Shown: positions 1 through 7,722, counted from the stretch's first letter. The stretch is 64,000 nt of DNA from Actinoplanes italicus (GCF_003001815.1 NZ_PVMZ01000028.1:1-64000), one strand, 5' to 3'. Notes: generated by a model from the sequence alone, not told the origin. Program-made: numbers and translations.

Positions 1-117
1 GACTGGATCGCCGACTGGAACACCAACCCGCGCCCGTTCATATGGACCAAGACAGCCGAAGAAATCCTCGAATCACTCGCCCGATTTTGTAGCCGAATTT
101 CTGGCGCAGGACACTAG
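1..117 (+). CDS. IS630-family transposase, C-terminal fragment (5' end outside window)
   Basis: The reading frame is open from base 1 to a TAG at 115-117 and gives 38 residues beginning DWIADWNTNPRPFIW and ending RISGAGH. This is the typical end of IS630-family DDE transposases, where a W-N-x-NP-x-PF-x-W segment follows the last catalytic acidic residue and the protein closes with a short Arg/Gly-rich tail. The catalytic core lies upstream of the window, so integrity of the whole gene cannot be judged. The stop codon overlaps a CTAGACACCTTT sequence that recurs inverted at 641-652. No start is visible. Confidence 0.8.
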   Translation, partial: DWIADWNTNPRPFIWTKTAEEILESLARFCSRISGAGH

Positions 118-318
118 ACACCTTTCGCAGTCGGGGTTCCCGGCCCGTCAGCCGCATTCGTTTGAGCCGTCGGTGGCGCTCGGTCGGCTGATGGCCGGGC
201 GTTACCGTCGTGGGCTCCGGGCTCGCGGGGTCGGTTACCGCCGCGACCCGGTGCTGGACGATCAACTAGGGCCGTTTTCGGAGCCGGGCTCCGGGATATC
301 GCTGCCTCCGGCCCGGTA

Positions 319-568
319 AAGGGTTCGCCGCCCACGGCTGGGCGATCAGGCGGTCTGGGGAAGGGTTCGCTGGGCATGGCTGGGCGATCAACAGCCCGGG
401 GAAGGGTTCGCCGCCCACGGCTGGGCGATCAGGCGGTCTGAGGAAGGGTTGGCCGGCCACGGCTGGGCGATCAGGCGGTCTGAGGAAGGGTTCGCCGGCT
501 ACGGCTGGGCGATCAACAGCCCGGGGAAGGGTTCGCCGGCCACGGCTGGGCGATCAGGTGGCCCGGGA
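319..568. repeat. Six tandem copies of a 41-42 bp repeat
   Basis: Units start at 319, 361, 402, 444, 486 and 527. Each begins AAGGGTTCGCCG and contains GGCTGGGCGATCA. The period alternates between 42 and 41 bp and so is not a multiple of three throughout, and the frames crossing it look like translated repeat, not protein. It is an intergenic minisatellite inside the IS-derived zone. Confidence 0.9.
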
Positions 569-611
569 CAGGACTGTCCCCACCAGCAGGTGGCCCGGGA
601 CAGGACTGTCC
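555..611. repeat. 25-bp direct repeat with an internal palindrome
   Basis: A 25-bp sequence starting CAGGTGGCCCGGGACAGG occurs at 555-579 and again, identical, at 587-611. Each copy ends in GGACAG-GA-CTGTCC, a 6-bp inverted repeat around a 2-nt centre. It directly follows the 42-bp repeat array. Confidence 0.85.
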
Positions 612-652
612 TTACCGGCCCCAAACAGACCCTGACCGTAAAAGGTGTCTAG

Positions 653-1175
653 CGCTCATCGCTGCAAAGCCCCGACCAAACTTCTTGCAATGCTGCCTGC
701 CCGCCATTCCCATTTAGACGGCTTCCGGAGTCGGGGTCAGGGCTTCCCGTGCCGGTCATAACTTCCCGTGCCGGTCAGGACCTATCACACCTGTTAGGAC
801 CTTCCACGCCGGTCAGGATCTCCCTTGGCGGTCACGTCGGACAGGGAAGCCGCATGCCCGACATTCGATCGGCCAGCCGCGCCTTGCGCACCCTTCTCGG
901 CCGGGGAAGCAGTCATAGGGCACAGCCGGCCTCGAAAAGCCGGCCAAGATGATCGTCCAGCACAGTGATGTTGCGGTTTTCGAGGCCTTGGAACGTTAAT
1001 CCGCTGGTTGATGTCGGGGATCAGCCACGGCTCGCTCAGACCCTGATCGAAAAAGGTGTCCAGATCTTTTATTGTCGAGGTCCTCCCCGTCAGCCGTCCC
1101 TCCGACGTAGAGTCCCGGTGCAATTACGTGGCTCGGCTACGGTTCTTGGACTTCGGCTCGCGGGCCTGCCGGAGA
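653..1175. other. Intergenic, decayed sequence without a supported gene
   Basis: No frame here has convincing protein features. Around 745-830 there are about four degenerate copies of a 20-22 bp unit containing GCCGGTCA. At 1039-1063 lies a third copy of the IS-end-like sequence seen at 641-652. I regard this as remains of mobile DNA. Confidence 0.5.
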
Positions 1176-1214
1176 CCCTGACTCCAGAATTTCGTTGGGC
1201 CTTCTGAGTCAGGG
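1176..1214. terminator. Hairpin, terminator-like
   Basis: CCCTGACTCCAGAA pairs with TTCTGAGTCAGGG with one bulged base across a 12-nt loop. There is no U-tract, which is common for actinobacterial hairpins. It could be a terminator or the palindromic end of an element; neighbouring sequences also carry the TCAGGGTCT motif of the IS-like ends. Confidence 0.4.
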
Positions 1215-1226
1215 CCCGCGCGAGCT

Positions 1227-1700
1227 GTGAATGACCCCGACCCGACCGGCTCAGCGCCATCCGACGCGATGCAATCCGATCCGGCCGGCTGGGGCGCGAG
1301 TCCATCCGCCCGTCTCGGCACGATCCGATCGGACTCGATCGGATACGCCCGGCTGGGCGCGATCCGATTGAGTCGCGCGATCCGATCCGACCCGCCCCGT
1401 CTCGGCCCGATCCGACGCGGCGCGGCGACCCGTCTTGTCCCGATCCGACGCGGCGCGGCGCGGCGACCCGCCCCGTCTTGTCCCGATTCGACGCGGCGGT
1501 CCGCCTGGATCGGACCGATCCGACGCGGCGCGGCGACGCGGCCCGTCTCGGCCCGATTCGACGCGGCGGTCCGCCTGGTTCGGACCGATCCGGCGCGACG
1601 ATCCGTCCGGTTCGACCTGATCCGCGCGCCTGCCGTGATCCGGTCCGATCCGCCTGGCTCGCCGCGATTTGATCCGGTCCGAACGGAACCGGCCCGACTC
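1227..1700. repeat. GATCCG-rich low-complexity region
   Basis: About 470 bp are dominated by variants of GATCCGACGCGGC, GATCCGATCGG and CCCGATTCGACGCGGC. Long open frames cross it on both strands because the repeat lacks stops, but the translations are Arg/Pro/Ser/Asp repeats without domain character. It lies just beyond the 3' end of the LPXTG-protein gene. Confidence 0.75.
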
Positions 1701-1730
1701 AACGCGACGCTCGGTGTTTGTGGGCCGCGG

Positions 1731-3569
1731 TCAGGGCTGGTTGCGGCGGCGGCGGGTGGTCAGGGCGATCGCGCCCGCACCAAAGATGATCAAGGCGGCT
1801 CCGGTGATCAGCAGTGGAACGAGGCTGGGGCCGGTGACCGGCAATCTCGCAGTACCGGCGCCGGGAGAAGCGCCGTGCTGGGTCGGACCGCTCTGGTGAG
1901 CAGAACTGCCCTGGCCGTGACCGCCTTGCTGGGCCGAGCCGCCTTGCTGAGCCGAGCCGCCTTGCTGAGCCGAGCCGCCCTGCTGAGCCGAGCCGCCCTG
2001 CTGGGTGTGACCGCCCTGCCGGGACGGCGCGCCGGAGCGGCCGGCGATGCCCTTGGGGGCTACCGCCGCGGCTTCGAGCATTCCGATGCCGAAGTCGGCC
2101 ACCAAACCGGACGGTGCGTGGTCGCCTCCATCCACATTGCGCGTCAGCGTCACCCGGATCGCGGTGGCTCGGGCGGCGATCGCGTTTCCCTTGGTCGCCT
2201 GGCGTACGTCGCCGAGTCCGATTCGGAGTGTCGCTCCCGGTTTGTCGCCCGTTTTGGGAGTGTGCTCGGTGTCGGCGATTCGCGGCAGGTCGGTGACCTT
2301 CGGCAGCGGCATGTCCCCGATCGGGTCGAGTCGACCGGGGAGTGACTCGAGCAGACGCATTTCATTACTCAGTGTGATGTCAAGATAGTCACCAGGTGTA
2401 GTCAGGCGGGTCTGTTTGCCGTTCTTGCCGGAGATCTCGACGACCGCCGGCTGGTAGTCGACACGGCTCTTGCCACGTGCGGTCATGCTGACGTGCAGCT
2501 CGGGGGCTCGCAGTACCCGGATGCGCACCTCGTTGTCGGCCAGGCTGATCCGTCCGGCGGTGATCGTGGCGGACGCGACCGACTGCGGATCGCCGCCGCG
2601 ACGGCGCATGGCGGTGCCGCTGCGGCTGGTGATCTTCTCCGGTACGCGTACCAGCGCGGCACTGCCTCCGCCGGCGATGGTGACCCGGCTGATCGCGGCG
2701 GTCGCCGTGGATGTGTCGCCGGTCGTGTTTCCGCAGCCCATGGCGTGTGCCCAGATCGCGCGGGCGCTGAGGTTGCCGGCACCGACCTTCATCGGCCCGT
2801 ACTTCTTCGAGCCGGTCCGTCGCGTGTTCGCCTTCGGGCTGACCGGTGGCGCCTGCTGAACGACCAGTTCGTCACGATCGGTCGAACCGGCCACCTTCCC
2901 GTTCAACAACCGTGCGGCGCCGGCCGAGTTGACCGGCCCGTCGGAGATCAGCACGCTGCGGGCCTCCCCGAGCCCCACGCTGCCGAGTACGGGATCCGCC
3001 CCGCCGCCGCCCCGTCCGCCGCTCGTCCGTTCGAAGGCGGGCAGCGTCCGGGCTTCCGAGGCGAGGTCGTCAGAACCAGCCCCGCCAGAGGAGGGCGCCC
3101 CGGAGGCGGGCCCGGACCGGGCGAGGTCAGGCGAACCGGAGCGGCCGCCGGAAGACCCGACAACGGGAAGTACGCCGTCAGCCGAGCCAGGCCCCACAGA
3201 GGAAAGCACGCCGCCGCCAGACCCGGACGCGCCGGAGGAAGACCCGACGGAGGGGGAGCCCGATCCTCCCCCGGTGCCGGCTTCACCCGTACCGGAGGAG
3301 GCTTTGGCACCCGGGGAAGGGGAAGCCGGATCCGGATCGCTCGCCTTGTTCTCCGCCGGCTTCCGGTTTGTGATCTTGGCGGCCGGACCGAGGTCGAGCC
3401 GATCGATGCGGAGGAGCTCGGCGCCGGACTGCGCGGCGTAGTGCTCGGGCCGATCACAGGTGGCCGGCGCATTGAACGCGGGCGCCCCGAAGGCCGGGAT
3501 CGGAACGGTCAGCGTTCCCGCCAACCCGAGTGCTACGACGCTGGCGGCCACCGAGCGGGCGGGTGTCAT
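1731..3569 (-). CDS. Secreted LPXTG cell-wall-anchored protein, Gly/Ser/Pro-rich
   Basis: This 612-residue protein starts at an ATG preceded by AAAGGAA. The N-terminus is a signal peptide (residues 1-28, ending IPAFGA). A low-complexity segment rich in Ser, Gly and Pro (about 75-175) looks unstructured, and a Gln-Gly-Gly-Ser-Ala repeat of 6 residues is repeated four times (about 523-546), encoded by an 18-bp DNA repeat. The C-terminus has LPVTG (576-580), a hydrophobic segment and RRRR, the classical sortase sorting signal. The middle part (about 250-500) is Thr/Val/Ala-rich and unrecognised. It is expected to be exported and linked to peptidoglycan by a sortase; none is in the window. Function is unknown; a surface or adhesion role is only a guess. 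Confidence 0.85.
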   Translation of the reverse strand: MTPARSVAASVVALGLAGTLTVPIPAFGAPAFNAPATCDRPEHYAAQSGAELLRIDRLDLGPAAKITNRKPAENKASDPDPASPSPGAKASSGTGEAGTGGGSGSPSVGSSSGASGSGGGVLSSVGPGSADGVLPVVGSSGGRSGSPDLARSGPASGAPSSGGAGSDDLASEARTLPAFERTSGGRGGGGADPVLGSVGLGEARSVLISDGPVNSAGAARLLNGKVAGSTDRDELVVQQAPPVSPKANTRRTGSKKYGPMKVGAGNLSARAIWAHAMGCGNTTGDTSTATAAISRVTIAGGGSAALVRVPEKITSRSGTAMRRRGGDPQSVASATITAGRISLADNEVRIRVLRAPELHVSMTARGKSRVDYQPAVVEISGKNGKQTRLTTPGDYLDITLSNEMRLLESLPGRLDPIGDMPLPKVTDLPRIADTEHTPKTGDKPGATLRIGLGDVRQATKGNAIAARATAIRVTLTRNVDGGDHAPSGLVADFGIGMLEAAAVAPKGIAGRSGAPSRQGGHTQQGGSAQQGGSAQQGGSAQQGGSAQQGGHGQGSSAHQSGPTQHGASPGAGTARLPVTGPSLVPLLITGAALIIFGAGAIALTTRRRRNQP

Positions 3570-3681
3570 GGTCAGTTCCTTTCGAGGCGTGGTGCTTCTA
3601 CGGGACTGGCCAACGAGGGTCGATTGGGGCGGTTGCGCGGCATCTATGCGACAACCCTCGCGGGTAGTTCAAATCCGGCAT

Positions 3682-3710
3682 TTGGTGCGGCTTGCCAACC
3701 GTCGTAGGGT
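3682..3710 (+). promoter_or_regulatory. Promoter of the PSP1-domain gene, probably leaderless
   Basis: TTGGTG (3682-3687) and TAGGGT (3705-3710) are separated by exactly 17 nt and resemble a primary-sigma promoter. The ATG at 3718 is only 7 nt past the -10 box, so the transcript probably starts at or near the start codon. Confidence 0.6.
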
Positions 3711-3717
3711 TGATCGC

Positions 3718-4560
3718 ATGGGCATGCTGTGTGCGGTCAGCTTCAATCGGTATGGCCGCCTCTACTACCTCGATCCGGCCGGCTTCACCCCGGCCGTCGG
3801 CGACCGCGTCCTGGTGCCGACCGATGACGGGCCCGAGGTGGCGGAGTGCGTCTGGGCACCGCAGTGGGTCGAGGAGGACACCTCCGGATTCCCCAAGATC
3901 GCCGGCTTGGCGGACGACACCGACGTTCGCCGCGACGAGACGTTGCGTAAGCGCAAGGCGGAGGCCAAGGTCGCCGCAAAGAAGCTGATCAAGGCGCATG
4001 AGCTGCCGATGAAGGTAGTCGCGGTCGACCATGTGCTGGATGCGCCGGGTAACGGCGGTGCTCGCACGACGATCTATTTCACAGCTCCGCACCGAGTCGA
4101 TTTCCGATCACTTGTCCGCGATCTCGGCGCCACGCTGCACTGCCGCGTCGAGCTGCGCCAGCTCTCCGCTCGTGACTCCGCCCGGGTCCAGGGCGGCATC
4201 GGGTCATGCGGTCGCGACCTGTGTTGCGCGACCTTCCTGACCGATTTCGAACCGGTCACCATCCGCATGGCGAAAGATCAGGATCTGCCGCTCAACCCGC
4301 TGCGCATCTCCGGCGCGTGCGGCCGCCTGATGTGCTGCCTCAAATACGAGCACCCGCTGTACCAGCAGTTCCAGGCCTCGGCGCCGGCGATCGGCACCCG
4401 CGTGACGACTCCGGAGGGTGACGGTCGCGTCGTGGCGCACAGCGTTCCCAAGGACTCGGTCGTCGTGCGCATGGACGCCGATGGCTCCCGCTGCTCCTGC
4501 AGCCGGGCTTCGGTCTGCGCCCCTCGCCAGGCTCACGACGCTCAATACAACAACGGATAA
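3718..4560 (+). CDS. PSP1 domain protein, RicT/YaaT-like
   Basis: The 280-residue product is a PSP1-domain protein. The N-terminal part (about 1-65) is the beta-rich start of the family, followed by a charged helical stretch and the PSP1 domain (about 85-225). Two cysteine clusters, C164-GRDL-C169-C170 and C201-GRLM-C206-C207, match the conserved cysteines that in Bacillus RicT (YaaT) help bind iron-sulfur clusters in the RicAFT (Y) complex, which affects RNase Y and development. RicA and RicF partners are not in the window. The start is set at ATG 3718 because of the -10 box just upstream; ATG 3724 is an alternative. The role in an actinomycete is not established. Confidence 0.85.
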   Translation: MGMLCAVSFNRYGRLYYLDPAGFTPAVGDRVLVPTDDGPEVAECVWAPQWVEEDTSGFPKIAGLADDTDVRRDETLRKRKAEAKVAAKKLIKAHELPMKVVAVDHVLDAPGNGGARTTIYFTAPHRVDFRSLVRDLGATLHCRVELRQLSARDSARVQGGIGSCGRDLCCATFLTDFEPVTIRMAKDQDLPLNPLRISGACGRLMCCLKYEHPLYQQFQASAPAIGTRVTTPEGDGRVVAHSVPKDSVVVRMDADGSRCSCSRASVCAPRQAHDAQYNNG

Positions 4561-4579
4561 AGACCATCATTTTGTACGG

Positions 4580-5032
4580 CTACGCGCGCCCCGGATCAGT
4601 CTGTGTGAGTTTCGCGACCTGGGCGCGGAGGACGCGGATCGTGTTGTCGAGATAGTCGGTGATCACGGCCATCTCCTGCTCGTCGTAGCGGCTCTGGAAC
4701 TCGCCCATGGCCCGGCCCAGATCCGCGAAGATGCCGCCGAGGTCGGGCGTCTTCGTGGGATCGGCCACGAGCAGGGTCCGCCGGCGGTCGGCCGGATCGG
4801 GCTGGCGTAGCACGTATCCGGCCTTCTCCAGCCTGTCGACGATCCCGGTGAGCGCGGTCGCGCCGACTCCCAGCTCGGGCGCGAGCGCCCCGATCGGCAT
4901 GGGCCCGCCGCGCAGGATCACGCCGAGGGCCTTGTGCTCGGCCGCGTTGAGTCCGAGCCGGCGCGCGACCGCCTCGTGAAAGAGCACGACCGCGGTGCTC
5001 AGCTCCCAGCCGTAATCACGTGCCACGACCAC
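4580..5032 (-). CDS. MarR-family transcriptional regulator
   Basis: 150 residues with the MarR winged-helix fold: helix-turn-helix around 45-75 (MPIGALAPELGVGATALTGI), the wing with DPADRRRTLLV (about 90-100), and a C-terminal dimerisation helix. It is divergent from the membrane protein gene at 5088, and the intergenic DNA holds a short palindrome, so autoregulation plus control of the neighbour is likely. The ligand is unknown. Confidence 0.85.
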   Translation of the reverse strand: MVVARDYGWELSTAVVLFHEAVARRLGLNAAEHKALGVILRGGPMPIGALAPELGVGATALTGIVDRLEKAGYVLRQPDPADRRRTLLVADPTKTPDLGGIFADLGRAMGEFQSRYDEQEMAVITDYLDNTIRVLRAQVAKLTQTDPGRA

Positions 5033-5057
5033 CCCTTTACTTCATGCATCTGGATAG

Positions 5058-5071
5058 TCCACTCTAGTGGA
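5058..5071. promoter_or_regulatory. Candidate MarR operator
   Basis: TCCACT-CT-AGTGGA is a perfect 6-bp inverted repeat with a 2-nt centre in the 55-bp gap between the MarR gene and the divergent membrane protein gene, 17 nt before the latter's start. Confidence 0.5.
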
Positions 5072-5087
5072 ATATCTGGAGGTTGCC

Positions 5088-5627
5088 ATGAAAGACACAC
5101 TGTCACTCGGCAGCGCCGCCGCCACCTGGGCCGGCGGGTTCTACCTACGCCACTTCGTGCTCGTCTTCGGTCTGTCACTGATCCCGACGCTGCAACGGTT
5201 CGCGGTCGTCCGCTGGGATCTCCCGCCCGCCGTCTCGATCACCACAGAGGTGCTGGTCGCACTGGTCCGCATTCTGCTCGTCGCGCTCGCCGTACGACTG
5301 ATGGTCCTTGAATGTGGTTTTCCGGCTCCTGAGGCCTGGGCCCGGCTGAAGTTCGGACTCGACGCGCGCCGGATCGCCTTCTGGGGTCAGTGGGCGCTGC
5401 TCGCGGTCGCGTTCGCGACCTTCGACCTGGTGCCGAATGTGCTGATCGCCACAGTCGTGCCCGAATCCGGGCGGGAGCTCGTGACCGCCTGGCTGGTTGC
5501 GGTGAAGAACCCGACGATCATCGCGTTCACCGTGCTGTGGATGGTCGGCATCGCCCGCACCCTGATCATCGACCCGGATCCGGCACTCGACGATCAGACG
5601 ACGTCGACCGGCGGCTCGATGCGGTGA
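5088..5627 (+). CDS. Small multi-span membrane protein
   Basis: 179 residues with about four hydrophobic segments (near 15-35, 55-80, 110-130, 145-165). I do not recognise the family. The ATG at 5088 is chosen because GGAGG stands 7 nt upstream; an in-frame ATG at 5067 has no such site. It is divergent from the MarR gene, which probably controls it, and its last 34 bp overlap the convergent metallophosphoesterase gene. A permease or efflux accessory role would fit a MarR partner, but nothing in the sequence shows it. Confidence 0.75.
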   Translation: MKDTLSLGSAAATWAGGFYLRHFVLVFGLSLIPTLQRFAVVRWDLPPAVSITTEVLVALVRILLVALAVRLMVLECGFPAPEAWARLKFGLDARRIAFWGQWALLAVAFATFDLVPNVLIATVVPESGRELVTAWLVAVKNPTIIAFTVLWMVGIARTLIIDPDPALDDQTTSTGGSMR

Positions 5628-7303
5628 ACGGTCAGCGGGGTCTTGGGCCGCACCCACGACGAGTGCGGCTCACCCTCGGGGGCGGTCGTCCAGCTCTTGC
5701 AGATCCGGTCGATGCCGAGGGCGTGGATCGTGAGGGTCCCGTCGGCGCGGATGTGCATCCGCAGGAAACTCTTCGCGTGCTCGACGCCCTGACCCGCGTA
5801 CAGCTCGTTCAGATTGACGTCGAAACGGGCGCCGATCAGCAGATACAGCGCCAGCAGCTGCGTGGAGACGATGGCGATCAGGGGGCCGTACGCGAGCGCC
5901 GCCACCGCGAGCGGCCCCGGCCACATCCAGTCCCGGAACGGGAACTGCAGCCACACCCAGGTGCCGGCGACCGCCAGCCCGATCTGAGCCAGCCCGTGCG
6001 CCACCCCGAAGATCCAGTGACGCGCCTTCCCGTCCGGTTTCGCGAACAGGATCGTACCCAGCATGATCAACACCAGCATCAGGACCAGCGGGATGCTGAA
6101 CAACCGCTGGATGTTGCCGCCCTGACTGGCCGCGCCGGCCATCGCGAGCATGGTCAACGTCTGAATGATGCCCAGCATCGTGGCGAACCCGGGATTGCGC
6201 CGCGGCACCCGGTGGAAGACGCCCCAGCCCATCCGCCACGACTTCTTCGTGTCCGGAAAGGTCGCCTCCCGCTCGTAACGCCGGCTGCGGCTGCTGCTGC
6301 GAGCCAGCGTCTCCTTCGGCGGCACCATCAGATGGTCCGGCAGGTTCTGCGTGCCCAGCGTGTACGCCCCGCCGCCACCGCAGGTGATCAACTCTCGATC
6401 CGCGCCCGAGTACCGCGCGTAGTGGTGCAGATCCCCGGAGACCAGCACCCGGACGTGCGCCTGCGTCGGCGCCAGGATGGTCCGGATGAAGTAGTCGATC
6501 GCGTCGTACGCATCCGGGTTCTGACGGGCTTTGACCCAGGTGGGCGACGGCGTCATCAGGATGATCCGGTCCTCCGGGCCGACATGCTCCGCGGCGCGCT
6601 CGAAATACAACAACTGCGGATCATCGATGTACGCCCCGAACTGCTCGTCGACCGCGAACAGCCACCAGTTGGCCGGCAGCTTGACCGCGAAGTACGACCG
6701 CCGCTGCTCGGTCCGCCACCCGCCGATGTGTCCGTCCTTGCGCCGCGCGAAGAGCCGGAGGAACGCGGTCAGGCCGTCGTACCAGTCGTGGTTGCCGGGA
6801 AGCGCGAAGAGCGTGGGCCGCGGCTCTCCCGCAGGGGCCTCCGGCAACGCCGCGCGGTAGGGACCCTTCGTCCGGTTCTCGTAACCGTCACCACTGGCCA
6901 GCGGATAGACCTGGTCACCGCCCATCAGCAGGAGCCGCCCCCGCGGCAGACGCTCGCCGTCGACCTCGAGCTCCTCCTGCGCCAGCAGATAGGCCACCGA
7001 GTACGTGGCATCGAACCCGTCCCCAAGATCGGCGACATAGTCGAGCCAGAGCTCACCGGTAGCGGTGGCCGAGTGGTCGAAGACGTCACTGTCGAGCGAG
7101 TTCTGCAGTTCCCGCTTGTCCAGGTAGGCCCCGAACAGGATGTGCAGCAGAGTCCGCAGCCCGGTGCTGAGCAGCAACAACGGCGCGAGCCAGCCGATCG
7201 GCCCTTCCCGGGTGAACCCGAGCTCCTGCGGATCGAGGCTACGTGGCCGATTCGGCACACTCGTCTCGGACTCGACGGGTCGCTGTCGGGGAACGATGGC
7301 CAC
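5594..7303 (-). CDS. Membrane-anchored metallophosphoesterase
   Basis: 569 residues. The N-terminal half carries the calcineurin-like metallophosphoesterase motifs in order: DLGDGFD (92-98), GGDQVYP (128-134), GNHDWYDG (170-177) and GDLHHYARY (290-298), which supply the two-metal site. There is a hydrophobic segment near residues 37-58 and about four membrane spans between 375 and 510, followed by a short soluble tail. The catalytic domain is therefore membrane-bound. The substrate is unknown. The stop overlaps the convergent membrane protein gene by 34 bp. Confidence 0.88.
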   Translation of the reverse strand: MAIVPRQRPVESETSVPNRPRSLDPQELGFTREGPIGWLAPLLLLSTGLRTLLHILFGAYLDKRELQNSLDSDVFDHSATATGELWLDYVADLGDGFDATYSVAYLLAQEELEVDGERLPRGRLLLMGGDQVYPLASGDGYENRTKGPYRAALPEAPAGEPRPTLFALPGNHDWYDGLTAFLRLFARRKDGHIGGWRTEQRRSYFAVKLPANWWLFAVDEQFGAYIDDPQLLYFERAAEHVGPEDRIILMTPSPTWVKARQNPDAYDAIDYFIRTILAPTQAHVRVLVSGDLHHYARYSGADRELITCGGGGAYTLGTQNLPDHLMVPPKETLARSSSRSRRYEREATFPDTKKSWRMGWGVFHRVPRRNPGFATMLGIIQTLTMLAMAGAASQGGNIQRLFSIPLVLMLVLIMLGTILFAKPDGKARHWIFGVAHGLAQIGLAVAGTWVWLQFPFRDWMWPGPLAVAALAYGPLIAIVSTQLLALYLLIGARFDVNLNELYAGQGVEHAKSFLRMHIRADGTLTIHALGIDRICKSWTTAPEGEPHSSWVRPKTPLTVHRIEPPVDVV

Positions 7304-7321
7304 CGAACGATCCTCCCCCGG

Positions 7322-7350
7322 TGAGACCGTGTCCGTCTATGCAGTAGAAT
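7322..7350 (+). promoter_or_regulatory. Promoter of tRNA-Thr
   Basis: TGAGAC (7322-7327) and TAGAAT (7345-7350) are spaced by 17 nt; the tRNA begins 10 nt after the -10 box. Confidence 0.6.
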
Positions 7351-7360
7351 CAGTCTCGTT

Positions 7361-7434
7361 GCCGCCTTAGCTCAGTCGGCTAGAGCGACGCACTCGTAAT
7401 GCGTAGGTCGACGGTTCGATTCCGTCAGGCGGCT
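7361..7434 (+). tRNA. tRNA-Thr (anticodon CGU)
   Basis: A 74-nt cloverleaf: the acceptor arms GCCGCCT and AGGCGGC pair over 7 bp, the D-arm contains AGCTCAGTCGGCTAGAGC, the anticodon stem ACGCA/TGCGT encloses CTCGTAA giving anticodon CGT, and the T-loop is GGTTCGATTCC. CCA is not encoded. It reads ACG codons. Its 3' part is overlapped on the opposite strand by an integrase reading frame, as at a phage or integrative-element attachment site. Confidence 0.96.
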
Positions 7435-7722
7435 CAGAGGGAAAGCCCAGGTCACTGACCTGGGCTTCTTCTTTTGAACAGGCCGACCACCGTGCTCCCG
7501 ACCGTGCTGGTCCGCACCCTGCCGAGCCGCCTGGTCGAGACGGTCCGCCACCTCGTCCCCGATGAGGTCCGTGTACACGACCAGCGTCATGGCCGCCGAG
7601 GCGTGGCCGACCATCCGCTGGACCGCCTTGACGTCGGCGCCGGCCGCGACCGCGAGTGACGCCGCGGTGTGCCGCAGGTCGTGCGGAGTGAGCCCAGTCA
7701 GATAGCGCCAGCGTTGCGGTTG
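7372..7722 (-). pseudogene. Tyrosine recombinase (integrase) remnant, C-terminal catalytic part
   Basis: From 7722 down to a TGA at 7372-7374 an open frame of 116 residues carries the end of a tyrosine recombinase: HDLRHTAASL (box II H-x-x-R), VGHASAAMTLVVYTDL with the box II histidine and the tyrosine nucleophile, then a charged tail. A stop directly upstream (7723-7725) removes the rest, so the N-terminal and arm-binding parts are missing. The frame runs on through the terminator and antisense to the tRNA, a layout typical of integrases whose attachment site is the 3' end of that tRNA. I infer a lost integrative element that left its integrase end behind. Confidence 0.85.
7443..7475 (+). 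terminator. Rho-independent terminator of tRNA-Thr
   Basis: AAGCCCAGGTCA and TGACCTGGGCTT form a 12-bp perfect inverted repeat around one base, followed by CTTCTTTT. It starts 9 nt after the tRNA. Confidence 0.88.

Larger units (their letters stand above)
114..652. repeat. IS-end-like 12-bp inverted repeat pair
   Basis: CTAGACACCTTT at 114-125 is exactly complementary to AAAGGTGTCTAG at 641-652, and similarity continues weakly inward (GTCGGGGT versus GTCAGGGT). Both tips carry a central TA, the target dinucleotide of IS630/Tc1-type elements. A third related copy, in the same orientation as the 641-652 end, lies at 1039-1063 (CCCTGATCGAAAAAGGTGTC). The 539-bp interval has no convincing gene. 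I read this as overlapping IS ends or a MITE-like derivative next to the transposase tail. Confidence 0.5.

Noticed and set aside
794..1123. 109-codon minus-strand frame in the IS zone
   Set aside because: Crosses degenerate repeats and an IS-end copy; no ribosome site and no recognisable motif.
1227..2345. Long plus-strand frame across the GATC-rich repeat and the LPXTG gene
   Set aside because: Its translation is repeat-derived, and its second half is antisense to a well supported gene.
2493..3707. Plus-strand frame of 404 codons
   Set aside because: Antisense to the LPXTG protein; composition is a GC-rich shadow.
5390..7324. Plus-strand frame of 644 codons
   Set aside because: Antisense to the metallophosphoesterase; no domain character (Arg/His/Gln/Asp-rich shadow).
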